DNA of 64,000 nt, taken from contig ML681981.1 of assembly GCA_007922195.1 (NCBI GenBank), positions 12,315,403-12,379,402 on the forward strand. The letters are read 5' to 3'. The notes below the pieces were generated by a model. That model worked only from the letters and a program-made list of their open reading frames with translations. It was not told the origin of the DNA and did no database searches. Shown here piece by piece: positions 38,101 to 47,735 of the stretch; within the stretch, counting starts at the first letter, position 1, and every line of letters begins with the position of its first letter. This stretch comes from Podocnemis expansa (Eukaryota; Chordata; Testudines; Podocnemididae). The position numbers and the translations under genes were made by a program.

Positions 38101-38225
38101 CCGGCTTCCCCGCCATGCAGACGGTGCCCATCGTGCACCCCGTGGACGGGCTGCGCCTTTTCTTCCGCCCCCTGCACCCCGCCGCCCCGGGGACCACAGG
38201 CCAGGGGGTGGGGACCGGGCACTGA
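26161..38225 (+). CDS. CYP26C1: Cytochrome P450 26C1, retinoic acid hydroxylase (six coding exons)
   Basis: This enzyme hydroxylates all-trans retinoic acid (and, from family knowledge, 9-cis retinoic acid) at the ER membrane, clearing the morphogen. Exons: 26161-26364, 26495-26719, 27081-27356, 31165-31320, 35659-36123 and 37833-38225; all introns are GT-AG and phase 0, and the product is 572 residues. Visible parts are a hydrophobic N-terminal anchor (about residues 5-27), a proline hinge [18 protein letters not shown]-helix [16 protein letters not shown] (ExxR) and the haem loop [11 protein letters not shown] with the cysteine ligand. The I-helix lacks the usual acidic residue, as I recall for human CYP26C1 too. 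Oddity: exon 5 carries about 45 more residues than human CYP26C1 between REEL and the KEVLR region, at the position of a CYP26A1 intron. The start at 26161 matches the family; a longer start is possible (see promoter entry). Confidence 0.95.
26765..26935. repeat. GGATATCCGCGGAT palindromic repeat in CYP26C1 intron 2
   Basis: Several overlapping palindromes of the type GCGGATATCCGC and GGATCCGCAT, with variants (TATCCGCGGGTGCGGATAT), are packed in about 170 bp. I recall similar CGGATATCCG-rich dispersed repeats in reptile genomes, but cannot name the family. It is non-coding and intronic. Confidence 0.6.
28119..28200 (-). mobile_element. CR1-like LINE 3' fragment
   Basis: The phrase AAGGACAGAAGGGACTGCAG followed by TCTGACCTCCTGTATTAGCA resembles the antisense 3' end of CR1 retrotransposons of reptiles and birds. 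The fragment is diverged and short. Confidence 0.55.
28870..29470 (+). repeat. Pyrimidine-rich, degenerate repeat tract
   Basis: About 600 bp are strongly C+T-rich on the + strand, with recurring phrases such as CCTTGCCCAG, CCCAGTTC and CAGCTCCTTGATTCC. It looks like a degenerate tandem or low-complexity repeat. No protein is likely. Confidence 0.5.
31321..35658 (+). other. CYP26C1: CYP26C1 intron 4 with an internal CpG-rich block
   Basis: This 4.3 kb intron contains an hAT-type MITE (32751-32922) and a CpG-rich block at about 33.9-35.0 kb, including a TATAAAG at 34727-34733. The block could be an enhancer or internal promoter; nothing in the sequence proves either. The rest shows no recognisable feature. 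Confidence 0.8.
32751..32922. mobile_element. hAT-type MITE with 8-bp target duplication
   Basis: The left end reads CAGGGGTCTCAAACT and the right end reads ATGTTTGAGACCTCTT, which are inverted repeats. It is flanked by the perfect 8-bp repeat TTCTAGGT (32743-32750 and 32923-32930). The interior GAGGGCCGCATGAGGACTAG is shared with the copies at 47.6 kb and 57.6 kb. The 8-bp duplication and CAGGG ends are hallmarks of hAT transposons. Confidence 0.88.
36409..37077 (+). repeat. Dispersed repeat, 'ACCAGATGTCAGG' family, copy 2 (interrupted)
   Basis: This copy in CYP26C1 intron 5 matches the one at 24868 in order: TGACCAGATGTCAGGGCAAA, GTATGCTGGAACACCCCC, GGCCCCCTAAAAGCAGAAG. It is split by a palindromic MITE (36625-37023) and resumes with CCATGTGTCCTCC and GGCCTCCTTTCCAGG. 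The uninterrupted copy gives the pre-insertion sequence. Confidence 0.8.
36625..37023. mobile_element. Palindromic TTTCGAAA-rich MITE, copy 2
   Basis: It is inserted in a dispersed repeat within CYP26C1 intron 5, between CCAT (36621-36624) and CCAT (37024-37027). The ends are ACGTCTACACATG and GTGTAGACGAGCC, inverted repeats of each other. The interior has many TTTCGAAA and TTATTTCGAAATAA blocks and the TTAATTCGAATTAAGGGAAA core seen in copy 1. Confidence 0.82.
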
Positions 38226-39241
38226 GCCCCACCGGCCCCGCCGCCCCTGCTCCCTCCTCCCCGCATCCCGCCCCGGGAGGGAGGCGCAGCCCCCCCACCA
38301 GCCCCGGGCACCTGGAGGGGTCTCAAAACCATAGCCAGAGCCCCAGCCCTGTAGTTTGGCAGGGAGGTGTTGACTGGGGGCAGGAAATCAGCTCTTCCAA
38401 AACCCCCTGGATCTGGCTTCCCTTCAAAGTCTGGGGGAAAGTCCCGTCTCCACCGACCAGCCCTCCCCGCCGCCCCCTGCCGCCCTGTCCCCTTCCCCTT
38501 CTTTCTGACCACCTCTAGGCCCGGCCCCACGGGGCAGTGGTGGAAAAATGGGGGCAAATAACTAGCACATCTGTGTTACAGGCGCTGGGCTAAAGGTGGC
38601 CTGGACTTTTCTGTCCCCCCTGTAGAAGAATTATGCCCCATAGGACACTTGTAAGGGAGGTGGGAGGGCTGGGCCATAGTTTTGTAGAAATGTTCATGAA
38701 TATTTAAAAAGAGAAAAAAAAGCAATGGGATGGTTGCAACCTGACAGGTCCAAGCCTGTCAGATATATCCCAATTATCCCAGACTTTCTAAAAATGCCAA
38801 GTTCCCGTTTCTAGACTAATGCAAAGAGTTTGTTTGTATTTCCTTTAACTCCCGGGCTATCCCTTAGACCCAGCATCCCTAGGACAAAGCCCATTCTGGT
38901 CCATCCCACCCTACTGTGTTAGGGAAAGGACTGTGCTGCTGCTGTTAAGGGGTTAACTTTAAATCCCGTTTTCAGGGTAAAGGGGATCTTTAAGAGGTTA
39001 GTTCCAGGTTGAAATCCGCATGAGAAAATAAGATCTCTTCCTTGTTGATTTCTTAGAGAATCTGGACATTTGAGTGAGAAGCACTTGGGTTTAAAGTTTG
39101 GAAACCAGTTCCTGTGTGTACACTGCGATACTTCTCCGGCCTGATTCCACTATTTAAAGCGATAACCATCTTACAAGACCTATCAGACTGGCACTGAGCC
39201 TCTCCTGCTGTGTCATCGTCTCTACCTAGGTATTCAGCTGG

Positions 39242-39624
39242 CGTCTGTGTTCACACAGCACTTTTGTTTCGAAACAACCTCGTTGTTTCGAAACAAAACA
39301 AAAACCCAAGTTCACACCATGCACCGTTGTTTCGAAACAAGTTAAACCCAATTTGGGGTCGAAACAACGTGTGTGAACCTATTGTTCCGAAACAACATTT
39401 AAAGGGCTTCCCCCTCAGCACCCTGGCCAGGGAACACTCAGCACCCTGGCCAGGGTGCTGAGGGGTGTCCCCTGGCCAGCAGGCACTGTGACCCTGCTAT
39501 TTCGTTTCCGGCTTTTTCCCCCTTATTTCGAAATAACAATTTTTAATTCGAAATAAGGTGTTATTTTGAAACAAGTTGTTTCGGCACAACTTGTTTCGAA
39601 ATAACCGCGTGTGTGAACACAGCG
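39242..39624. mobile_element. Palindromic TTTCGAAA-rich MITE, copy 3
   Basis: Ends of the type CTGTGTTCACACAG and GTGTGTGAACACAGC enclose repeated GTTTCGAAAC blocks and the TTTAATTCGAAATAAGG core. A direct repeat, CAGCACCCTGGCCAGG, occurs twice in the middle. The boundary duplication is unclear here. Confidence 0.7.
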
Positions 39625-40474
39625 TGTCTGAAAACTGGCTTGCCTCTTCCTGCACTTCAGTTCTGGCATCTTTCTTTCTGCCCACAGAAAAGACTATCTC
39701 ACAGATATTTCCTATTGGTTAAATGAAAGCTCTCTGCAGTCTACCTTTCCTGTCCAGCAATGGAAAAGGCAGTTACGCTGGCCCACAGTGAAGACAGTTT
39801 AGAAGAGTAATAATTTGTGTAGATGGGTGAATAAGTAATTTCACTTTCAACTGGGGCATGAGGACAACTCATTGAAGTCAAGGAGAAGCCTTCACTGCCA
39901 GGCAGGCGTGTCCAGCCTGCGGCCCACTGGCCAGAAGCCACCGGCCAAGGGCCTGGATGGGCAGAGGTGAAGAAATGGACACTCCTGATATTTACTTGCT
40001 ATATGTTTTGATGGAAAATATGGACACTCCTGCTCTAGGTCAAGCTGTGGTGTAGTATTAAAATGTATCATAGAATTGAGTTGTGGAGCCCAGGTCCCCA
40101 GACTTGTTCCCCTTAGGAAGAAGTTTCCTTTTGTGAAGGTTGACAGCCTGAATCCTGGAGAACTTTTCCGGACAGATCTTCCTTGAATAAATTTGTCCTT
40201 CTGCAGCCTCCGAAAAGGAGAAAAGTCAAAGTATTTGACCCTCTTGTCTTAAACGGTGCCCCGCTGCCTGAAAACTCCCTGGCCTGGTGTATTATTTCCA
40301 AAGGGAGTGTGAACTGTTAGTTCACCTGGGTGGGCTTTCCCAAGCCAGCTCCAAACAGCCAATTTCACCCACCCAACATCTCAGCCACCTAGAGCAAAAC
40401 AGGGCTACCCAGGGTGACAGGTCAAATCTGGAAAAGGTTGTAGGGAAAGTCCCAGTTAAGTGCTGTTGGCAGGT

Positions 40475-40491
40475 TGACCCTTTAGTGAACC
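40475..40491 (-). promoter_or_regulatory. CYP26A1: Candidate retinoic acid response element (DR5), far distal
   Basis: The + strand reads TGACCC-TTTAG-TGAACC; the minus strand is GGTTCA-CTAAA-GGGTCA. Both halves fit the RGKTCA half-site consensus with a 5-bp spacer, the preferred spacing for RAR/RXR heterodimers. It lies about 2.75 kb upstream of the CYP26A1 start codon. I know of no counterpart at this distance in other species, so its function is inferred. Confidence 0.5.
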
Positions 40492-41116
40492 AGCAGCCTC
40501 TGCCCTCCTGACCTTGTCTTTAAGGTGAATCTTTGTGGTGAACGGAGGGGAAATCAGTAGGCGGTGGATCCGAGTGTCAATGACTAACTTAAATTAGCAC
40601 AAGATCCATCCCAAGGCTGCTGACTCTATTGTAATCCTCTGAAAAAAAGCAGGAGACCTCTGATCCACCTCCAGCTCCCTGTTATTTCGGAGGGACCTAA
40701 CCGCTCACCTGGGCAATGATCGGCCGGGGAGCCGGCTCCCTAGCCGGGGTGAGGAGTAATCGCCTACCCGGGGAGGAGTCCCCAGGAGCTAGCTAAAAAA
40801 TCACCCTGAGCACTAACGCTGGGACCACTGGGGAATGAAGTGAAGTGACTCGAGATCCTGGTTTTATTTTCCAACTAAACCCCAGCATTTGCAAGTGAAG
40901 TTAAGGAAGGATTCTGACTTGTAATCCAAGAGCGTTCCGATTAGGCTGGTCATTTCTTGACCCCCTTCCAAGCTGCCTTTAATTGTCCCTTTCACCCTTC
41001 ACCGTTTGCTGCTTTTCGGGCCGACGACTGGAGGATAGCTGGCTGAGGAGATAATAAAGGTTTCCTGTGGTAATTATCGGTGCTCAGGCCACCGTAGCTC
41101 GTTATTTGATGGACAC

Positions 41117-41217
41117 TGAACTTGGCGAAGTTTCGCAGGGTTCATTCAGATGTCACGGTCCGTGTTGTAGGTCACAAGCAGGTCAGAGGATGGGAAAGGG
41201 AGAGAGCCCCGAGGTCA
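41117..41217 (+). promoter_or_regulatory. CYP26A1: Distal retinoic acid response module with perfect DR5
   Basis: A perfect DR5, AGGTCA-CAAGC-AGGTCA, lies at 41169-41185. Around it are TGAACT (41117-41122), an imperfect DR5 of GGTTCA and ATGTCA with a 5-bp spacer (41139-41155) and a further AGGTCA (41212-41217). The module is about 2.0 kb upstream of the CYP26A1 transcription start, matching the position of the distal element plus half-site known for mammalian CYP26A1. It would bind RAR/RXR and cooperate with the proximal element. Confidence 0.85.
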
Positions 41218-42489
41218 TGGCACCGCTTCCCTGCCCCATTCACCGGCCATGCGCAGCCTCGCCGGCGGGCGGGGAAACCGCAAGAGACCCACGGCTTAGT
41301 TTATATAGGTCAGAGGAGGGGCGGGGGACGGGAACAAGCAGCGCTTTAAACATAAAACAGGGGCATTTACCAGATTAAATTTAGGCTGGAAAGATCTGAC
41401 ATATAACTAGATCTCACCTCGGGGCGCAGCAAAGAACCCGCGGCGCCCGTTTACATTGCGCGCACGGCTATATAGGAGCGCGCTGCAACCCGCTACCCAT
41501 AAAAGCTTTTTCAGCACGATGTAGGGACCAGGACTTCACCGACATTTTAGTGAAACGCATCTGAAAAGCCCCTAGCTCTCCGGGGCCGGCTCATTTGCTG
41601 ACAGTGCGACGTTTAGAAATAAACCCTCGTTTTCCAAAATCCGGGTGAAGGAGTCTCGTCCCAAAACCAGACCACGTTCACCTGGATGCGTCTGCTGCAT
41701 AGAAATATCGCGTAGTCAACGAATGCTTTCCCAGATCGCCGTCAAAAGCAACCGGCCCCTTAAATATTAAGGAGAAATCCTGAAAGGGGAGAAATTGGAA
41801 GACAACTTTTTTTTGTTAAGAAATCGCACTCTCCGGTTGATTGTGGTCGGCCCGGGAAACACAAAGCGAAATTTACTAGACATGAAATGAAACTGACCAG
41901 GCGTCCCGCCCAGCTTGAGTGAACTAGGGAAAATCACCATATAAAAGATGACAAAAGAGTGACAGCTCTTTGGATTTTGAAACTTCCTTCTGTTTTAATA
42001 GATCACGGTGCTTTTTGCAGGGACATTTTTTAGGAACAAATATTACTTTGAACCTTGGAGTGACCCCTTTAAACATTGCCCAATTTAGTCACTAATTGAC
42101 AAAAAGAAATCGCGAGGGAAGTTTCAGCCGTGCAGAGAGCACCAGGGGGACAAACAGAGAGAAAAAGTTTTCTAATTTGGAGGCTGTGGAGGGTCTTGCT
42201 TCTATCCATCATTTGCTCTATTTGCACGAAACGGTGCCTGAGTTAAATACAAACATAAAACACGGTGATAGGCGCCTGTCCCACTTCATCCCGTCCTTGC
42301 CGCTTGTCTTGTAATAAAGGGAGCTGCGGCTCAGGGATTTGCGGCCGGGTGCTATCGGTGCAGGTTGGGAGTCCGTGTGTCCGGCCAGCGACGCCCTTTT
42401 CCAGTCCGATATGACCCAGGGTTGGCTCCGCACGAGCCCTTCTCTGCACGCACGACTCGGGCTACCAGCTCCCGAAGCCTGGAAAGGAG

Positions 42490-42720
42490 GCCAGGGAAGT
42501 AGGAAAAGGAGGCCACTGGAGGACACATGGAGCAAATGTAATAGTCTTCTCTTTTTAGGGGACCCTGGCAGGCTTCCCCCTAAAAATAGGGTGTTAGGGG
42601 GCTTTCCAGCATCCTTTAGCCCCTGTTACTACAAAGCCAGGCAAAACCCCGCGTTTTTAAAACGCCTGCTGGACGGGAAGGTAACGAGGAGGACATGTCC
42701 CCCTTTTGCCTGACATCCGC
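42490..42720 (-). repeat. Dispersed repeat, 'ACCAGATGTCAGG' family, copy 3 (inverted)
   Basis: This copy reads on the minus strand: GGATGTCAGGCAAAAGG at the right end, then CAGCATCC, the CCCTATTTTTAGGGGGAAG phrase, and CTCCATGTGTCCTCC at the left end. It is the opposite orientation to copies 1 and 2. Confidence 0.75.
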
Positions 42721-43147
42721 TGACGGCTCGGGGTGAAGCCCGCTCCCAGCCCCGGTTATGAGATTGTCTCTCCCCGAGCGCTGCCTGTCGCTGCCCGCAC
42801 AGCAGGCGGCTGCCGCCCCCGAAGCCCGCAGCTCCGGCTGGGAAAAGGCGGATTCCCTCGGGGAAGCGCCGGTGCTACGTGCCGGGTCAGCCGTCAGCCT
42901 CCCCGGCCGGGCTGCGCTTCCCAGCTCCCGGGGCTTTCCAGCCTTCCTGCCCCCCGGCTGCCCCGCCTCTGCACCTGCGGCCGCCCCCTGCCCCCCAGCC
43001 CAGCTTGCCCCGCCAGGGAGGCATTTCCCGCCCGCCTGGGGGGCAGCCGCCCCCGTCCAGCCTGTGCGCCCGGCGTGCGGGGCCAAGCGGAGCCGGCGGC
43101 GGGCAGGGCGGTTAAAGCGCCCGGGGGAGGAGCCAGGCGGCGATCGC

Positions 43148-43194
43148 TAATTACAGCTGAACTTTGGGTGAACTAATTTGGCCGGCTATAAAAG
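43148..43194 (+). promoter_or_regulatory. CYP26A1: CYP26A1 core promoter: proximal DR5 retinoic acid element and TATA box
   Basis: A perfect DR5, TGAACT-TTGGG-TGAACT, lies at 43158-43174 (minus strand AGTTCA-CCCAA-AGTTCA). A TATAAAAGG box starts at 43187, 13 bp downstream. This is the known proximal element of vertebrate CYP26A1 promoters, through which retinoic acid induces the gene. Directly upstream are a TAATTA homeodomain-type core (43148-43153) and an E-box CAGCTG (43154-43159) that overlaps the first half-site by two bases. The start of transcription should be near 43215, with only a very short 5' leader before the ATG at 43229. Confidence 0.95.
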
Positions 43195-43228
43195 GGGCGC
43201 GGCGGGCGGGAGTGCGGCGCCGCTAGCC

Positions 43229-46200
43229 ATGGGCTTCTTCGCCTTGCTGGCCGGCAGCCTGTGCAGCCTCCTGCTGCCTCTGCTGCTCTTCCTGGCCGCC
43301 CTGCGCCTCTGGCACCTCTACTGCCTGAGCGGCCGGGAGCCGGGCTGCGGGCTGCCGCTGCCCCCGGGCACCATGGGGCTGCCCTTCTTCGGGGAGACGC
43401 TGCAACTCGTGCTGCAGGTAAGAGGCGGGCGCCGGGGCCGGAGGCCAGGCTGGCCCGGAGCCCGGCGGTCACGGCGCTTCCCTCCTTGCAGCGGCGGCGC
43501 TTCCTGCAGATGAAGCGGCGGCGGTACGGCTCCGTCTACAAGACCCACCTCTTCGGCCGGCCGACGGTGCGGGTGATGGGCGCCGACAACGTGCGGCGCA
43601 TCCTGCTGGGCGAGCACCGGCTGGTGGCCGTGCAGTGGCCGGCCTCGGTGCGCGCCATCCTGGGCTCCGGCTGCCTCTCCAGCCTGCACGACGGGCAGCA
43701 CAAGCGGCGCAAAAAGGTACCGCGGCCCCCTCCCGCCTCCCCCGGCCCGGGCTGGGCTGCCCTGCGCCGCCCAGCCCCGCCTGAGCCTGCCCCTGCCCCT
43801 TCCCGCAGGTGATCATGCAGGCCTTCTCCCGGGAGGCGCTCCGGAACTACGTCCCGGCCATGCAGCAGGAGGTCAGCGCCTGCCTGGCGCGCTGGCTGGG
43901 GAGCGGCGGCGCCCGGCTGCTGGTTTACCCCGAGGTGAAGCGCCTCATGTTCCGCATCGCCCTGCGGGTCCTGCTGGGCGTGGAGCCGCGCCAGGCCGAG
44001 CAGGGCAGCGAGCAGCTGGTGGAGGCCTTCGAGGAGATGATCCGCAACCTCTTCTCGCTGCCCATCGACGTGCCCTTCAGCGGCCTCTACCGGGTAAAGC
44101 GCCGCCCGCCCCCCGGGCTCCCCCTGCCCGCCTGCGGCTGCGGGAAGGGGCGGCCCGGCAGCCGGCTGACTTGCCTCCCTTGCCCCCAGGGCCTGCGGGC
44201 GCGGAGCGTCATCCACGCCAGGATCGAGGAGAGCATCCGAGCCAAGATGGCCCGGCCCGGGCCCGCGGGCGGCTGCAAGGACGCGCTGCAGCTGCTGCTG
44301 GAGCACACCCGGGCCAACGGGGAGCCCCTCGACATGCAGGTGAGGAGCCCCAGCTACCGGCATCGGCACCGGCCCGGGGGCAGCCGCCGCCCCCTCCCCG
44401 GCGTCGGGGCCCCGCCGCTGGGAGAGGGCGCCTGACTCAGCCCCAGGACTGCAAAGTGGGGGGACGCTGGGACCGGCTGACAGCTGGGGGTGTTGGAAAT
44501 TCAGGAGGTGTAAAGGGGGTGCTGGGGTGCTCATTACATTGCTATAACACTGGNNNNNNNNNNGGTGCTCATTACATTGCTATAACACTGGCACTAGCTG
44601 ACAGCGGGGGGGTGTTGGGAAATTCGGGGGGGGTGTCCCTGCTCCCATCGATGGCCCCTCTCCCGGGAACCACATGGCTGCGGGGGGACAGAGGCAGGTT
44701 GGCACCGGATCCCCAGGCAGGCAGGAGCCATGTCACTGTTCAAAGGGAGCGAGCTGCAGCACGGTGAAAACCGTCTCCCTGCTTCCCCCCTTGTACTCGG
44801 ACAGTATTCTCCCCGGGACCTGAAATTGGGGGGGACAGGAGGAGGTGTGGCGGGGTGCTCACTATGTTGGTGTAGCACCGGTACTAGGTGACAACTGCAG
44901 GCGTGTTGGGCAATTCAAGCAGGTGAAAGGAGGTGCTGGGGTGCTCACTACATCGGTGTAACACGGTTACTAGCTGACAGCTGGGGGGTGTTGGGAAATT
45001 CAGCGGGGTGTCAGGGAAATCCCTGGTGCAAAGCCGGGAATCCGCTCTTCGGATCAGCCCCTTGTCTTGCTGTGGCTTCCTATTAAACTGCGGTCGGTAG
45101 CTCTGGAGCCCGGGTGGCCTTAAAATCAATTTGTTTTAAAACTGGGTCTCCTGGAGAAGGGTGTTTGGGCAGCGGCAGGGCAGGCAGTGAGCTTGGGGTA
45201 GCTTAACTCCGGGGTGCAGCCGGGTCTCCACAACAGTTTTTTAAACCAACCACCCTATCTGCTCTTTGCCTTAGGAGCTAAAAGAGTCGGCAACAGAGCT
45301 CTTGTTTGGAGGGCATGAAACCACTGCCAGCGCTGCCACCTCTCTGATCACCTTCTTAGGGCTTCACCGTGATGTTTTGCAAAAAATGAGAAAGGAGCTA
45401 CAGATGAAGGTGGGTGTATTCCCTTTGCAAGTTAAACAGTAAACAATACAAAGGAATTTTTATTTCTCCTTGGTGAGAAAGGAGTATTAACTCTCTGACA
45501 CATTAGAAAATACATCTCAGTTACACCCTTTAAAACCATACATTAGGGAAGAGAGCTGAATTTTCAATCTCAAAATGAGATTTGCAGTGATTCAAGCTTG
45601 TTTGAGGAGCCCCTCTGTGGTGAAAAGGAACAAGAAGAGCAGCTCGTACCCTTACTTGTAGCAGTGTGATGTTTAGCTACCGCAAAATGTAATCTGATTT
45701 ATGCGTAGTTTTATTGTTAGCCATTTGCTTTTCCCAGGGTTTACTGTGCAGCATGAACCAAGGCAACAAACAGCTGGATATGGAAGTCTTGGAACAGCTG
45801 AAGTACACAGGCTGTGTCATCAAAGAGACTCTCAGGCTGAGTCCACCAGTTCCTGGAGGATTTCGGGTTGCACTGAAGACTTTTGAGTTAAATGTAAGCT
45901 GTGCTCGGGGCATTTCTTGTAGTAAATCCCCCTCAAGGGTAAGGAGCTTCTCAATAGGAAGGGTCTAACAGTAAGTCAAATTATGATGACAAGGTATACA
46001 GAACCCTAAGAAAGGGCTTTTCTCTGTAAAATATTTGCATCTGTCTGCCTCTGAGATGAACCCTTTACATGTTGGAATTTCTGGACTTTTTTTCTTTACA
46101 GGGTTACCAGATTCCTAAAGGCTGGAACATAATTTACAGTATCTGTGATACACACGATGCTGCAGACCTCTTCACTAACAAGGATGAATTTGACCCTGAT

Positions 46201-46443
46201 CGCTTTATGTCTCCCTCACCAGAGGATTCCTCCAGGTTCAGTTTCATCCCTTTTGGAGGGGGCTTGAGAAGCTGTGTGGGCAAAGAGTATGCAAAACTCC
46301 TCCTAAAAATATTTACTGTCGAGTTGGCCCGGAATTGTGACTGGCAGCTGTTAAATGGACCTCCTACAATGAAAACTGGCCCCATAGTGTACCCGGTGGA
46401 CAACCTGCCAACCAAATTCATAGGTTTCAATGGCCAAATCTGA
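43229..46443 (+). CDS. CYP26A1: Cytochrome P450 26A1, retinoic acid 4-hydroxylase (seven coding exons)
   Basis: CYP26A1 is the main all-trans retinoic acid 4-hydroxylase and limits retinoic acid in embryo and liver; it sits in the ER membrane. Exons: 43229-43417, 43492-43716, 43809-44093, 44190-44339, 45275-45409, 45738-45893 and 46102-46443. All introns are GT-AG and phase 0; the product is 493 residues (human about 497). Visible parts are an N-terminal hydrophobic anchor (about residues 3-25), the hinge LPLPPGTMGLPFFGETL, I-helix FGGHETTAS, KETLR (ExxR), the meander region near FDPDRF, and the haem loop FGGGLRSCVGKE. The start was chosen because it lies 42 bp after the TATA box and matches the family; an in-frame ATG at 43178 precedes the TATA box and is not transcribed. 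All key residues are intact. Intron 4 contains a 10-N assembly gap. Confidence 0.98.
44480..45070 (+). repeat. Tandem repeat in CYP26A1 intron 4, with assembly gap
   Basis: Diverged units contain GGGGTGCTCACTACAT, TAACACGGTTACTAGCTGACA and GGGGTGTTGGGAAATTCAG, repeated about four times. Ten N occupy 44554-44563. A related single unit occurs at 25730-25850. The end of the block (AAATCCCTGGTGCAAAGCC, then CTTCGGATCAGCCCC and a TATTAAA) could be part of an LTR, but this is speculative. Confidence 0.7.
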
Positions 46444-46900
46444 CATCAAAGGTTACTTCTGGCTGGAAGGTATAGCATTTAAAGTACACAAGCTTTTATA
46501 GAAACTTAAATTGATATTATTTAACTTGTATAATAGTTATTTATGTCTCTTAAAATATTTTAAAAATTTATTACATTTCCTAAGTTTGGCTGATATTGTT
46601 CAAGCACTATAGTTGTGGGTCAGCATGGTCCATAAGTAGATAACTTATTTCCTTGTATTTAAGAATCTTAAAACTTAGTCAACTTAGCATATGAAGGCAT
46701 TTAAGGAAAGTATATGTATTGAGATGTGACTTCTAACAAGCATATGAAACCATGGGACCTAACTGCACATTCTGACCAAACTACAGACATAGCTTATTTA
46801 AGCAAGGAGAATGTTTTTGGATTACACTTTTTTATATTAGGCTTTGTGTGCAAAGTGTGGATTTTTACAACTAAAATAAAGTCTATTTTTGAAGATGCTT
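46444..46900 (+). other. CYP26A1: CYP26A1 3' UTR with polyadenylation signal
   Basis: A-T rich sequence follows the stop. The first good polyadenylation signal is AATAAA at 46875-46880, which gives a 3' UTR of about 450-460 bases. AT-rich motifs such as ATTTAT near 46540 could influence message stability; this is inference. Confidence 0.7.
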
Positions 46901-47566
46901 TGCTCTGAGTATGTTTCTATCTCTGAATAGGAGTTTCTATTGTATGCAAAAAAGAGCTAGCTTAACTATTCAGGGTATTATAAAGGAGTTGAATTCTGGA
47001 ACTGGGATTTTTCTCCTCTTACAAAGTAGGTGGCGGGTTTTTGTTTTGTGTGTGGAGCCTCCATTCCTACTGCACTCCTCACAACTCTGTCTAAAGAGAA
47101 GACTCCACCTGGAGTCAAAACAGTCGACTAGTTAAAGATACTGAAGCTCTGAAATTAAAACTCTGACGTTTTCTATCATCCAGATAGAAAAGCCACCCCA
47201 TATACAGCTGACTAAAATTCCTAGGCAATAACATAGGCCCTTTCCTTGCCGGTTCCAATGTTTAGTAATACATACATCTAAATGTGAAACTGAGACCAAA
47301 TAAAACACATTGTCCCAATCATAACCAGCCTTAGCCTACACAGATAGGAACTTATTATAGTGGTCTAAGACAGAATAAGGTATCTTCCAGTCCTCATCTC
47401 CCACAGTATTCTTCTATATGATCACTTACAGTAATCTATGTCTAAATCTCTCTGCCTATTGAAAGGTGTCCACTACTGCAAGCAAGCTCGCTCCACAGTG
47501 GGGGTTGAGCTTACAAACGCTGAAATGAAGTGCCCTTAGCAGAAGGGTGGTGTCTTCCATCTAACC

Positions 47567-47735
47567 CAGGGGGTCTCAAAGTCAAATCATCATGAGGGCT
47601 GCATGAGGACTAGTATGTTAGCCCGAGGGCCGCACCACTGAGATCTTTTCATACAATGACACTGCAAATATTGGTAACACTAGTGTTGGTGTGGGCCACA
47701 GGAAACAGCTTCAGGGGCTGCATTCAGGAATGTCT
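47567..47735. mobile_element. hAT-type MITE copy, right end eroded
   Basis: The copy begins CAGGGGGTCTCAAAG, then GAGGGCTGCATGAGGACTAG and a TTTTCATACAATGACACTGC stretch, matching the elements at 32751 and 57638. The right terminal repeat and target duplication are not clear. Confidence 0.7.

Larger units (their letters stand above)
38226..43156 (+). other. CYP26C1 - CYP26A1 intergenic segment
   Basis: This segment holds the CYP26C1 3' flank, a palindromic MITE (39242-39624), the candidate distal regulatory block of CYP26A1 (40475-41217), a dispersed repeat (42490-42720) and the upstream edge of the CYP26A1 CpG island (from about 42.7 kb). No exon is recognisable. No AATAAA occurs in the first 1.9 kb after the CYP26C1 stop; the first is at 40186-40191. 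Confidence 0.8.

Noticed and set aside
43178..43228. Earlier in-frame ATG for CYP26A1 at 43178
   Set aside because: It lies upstream of and overlaps the TATA box, so it would not be in the normal transcript.
43536..44534. 332-codon minus-strand open frame
   Set aside because: It is the shadow of CYP26A1 exons 2-4, whose sense-strand coding is unambiguous.
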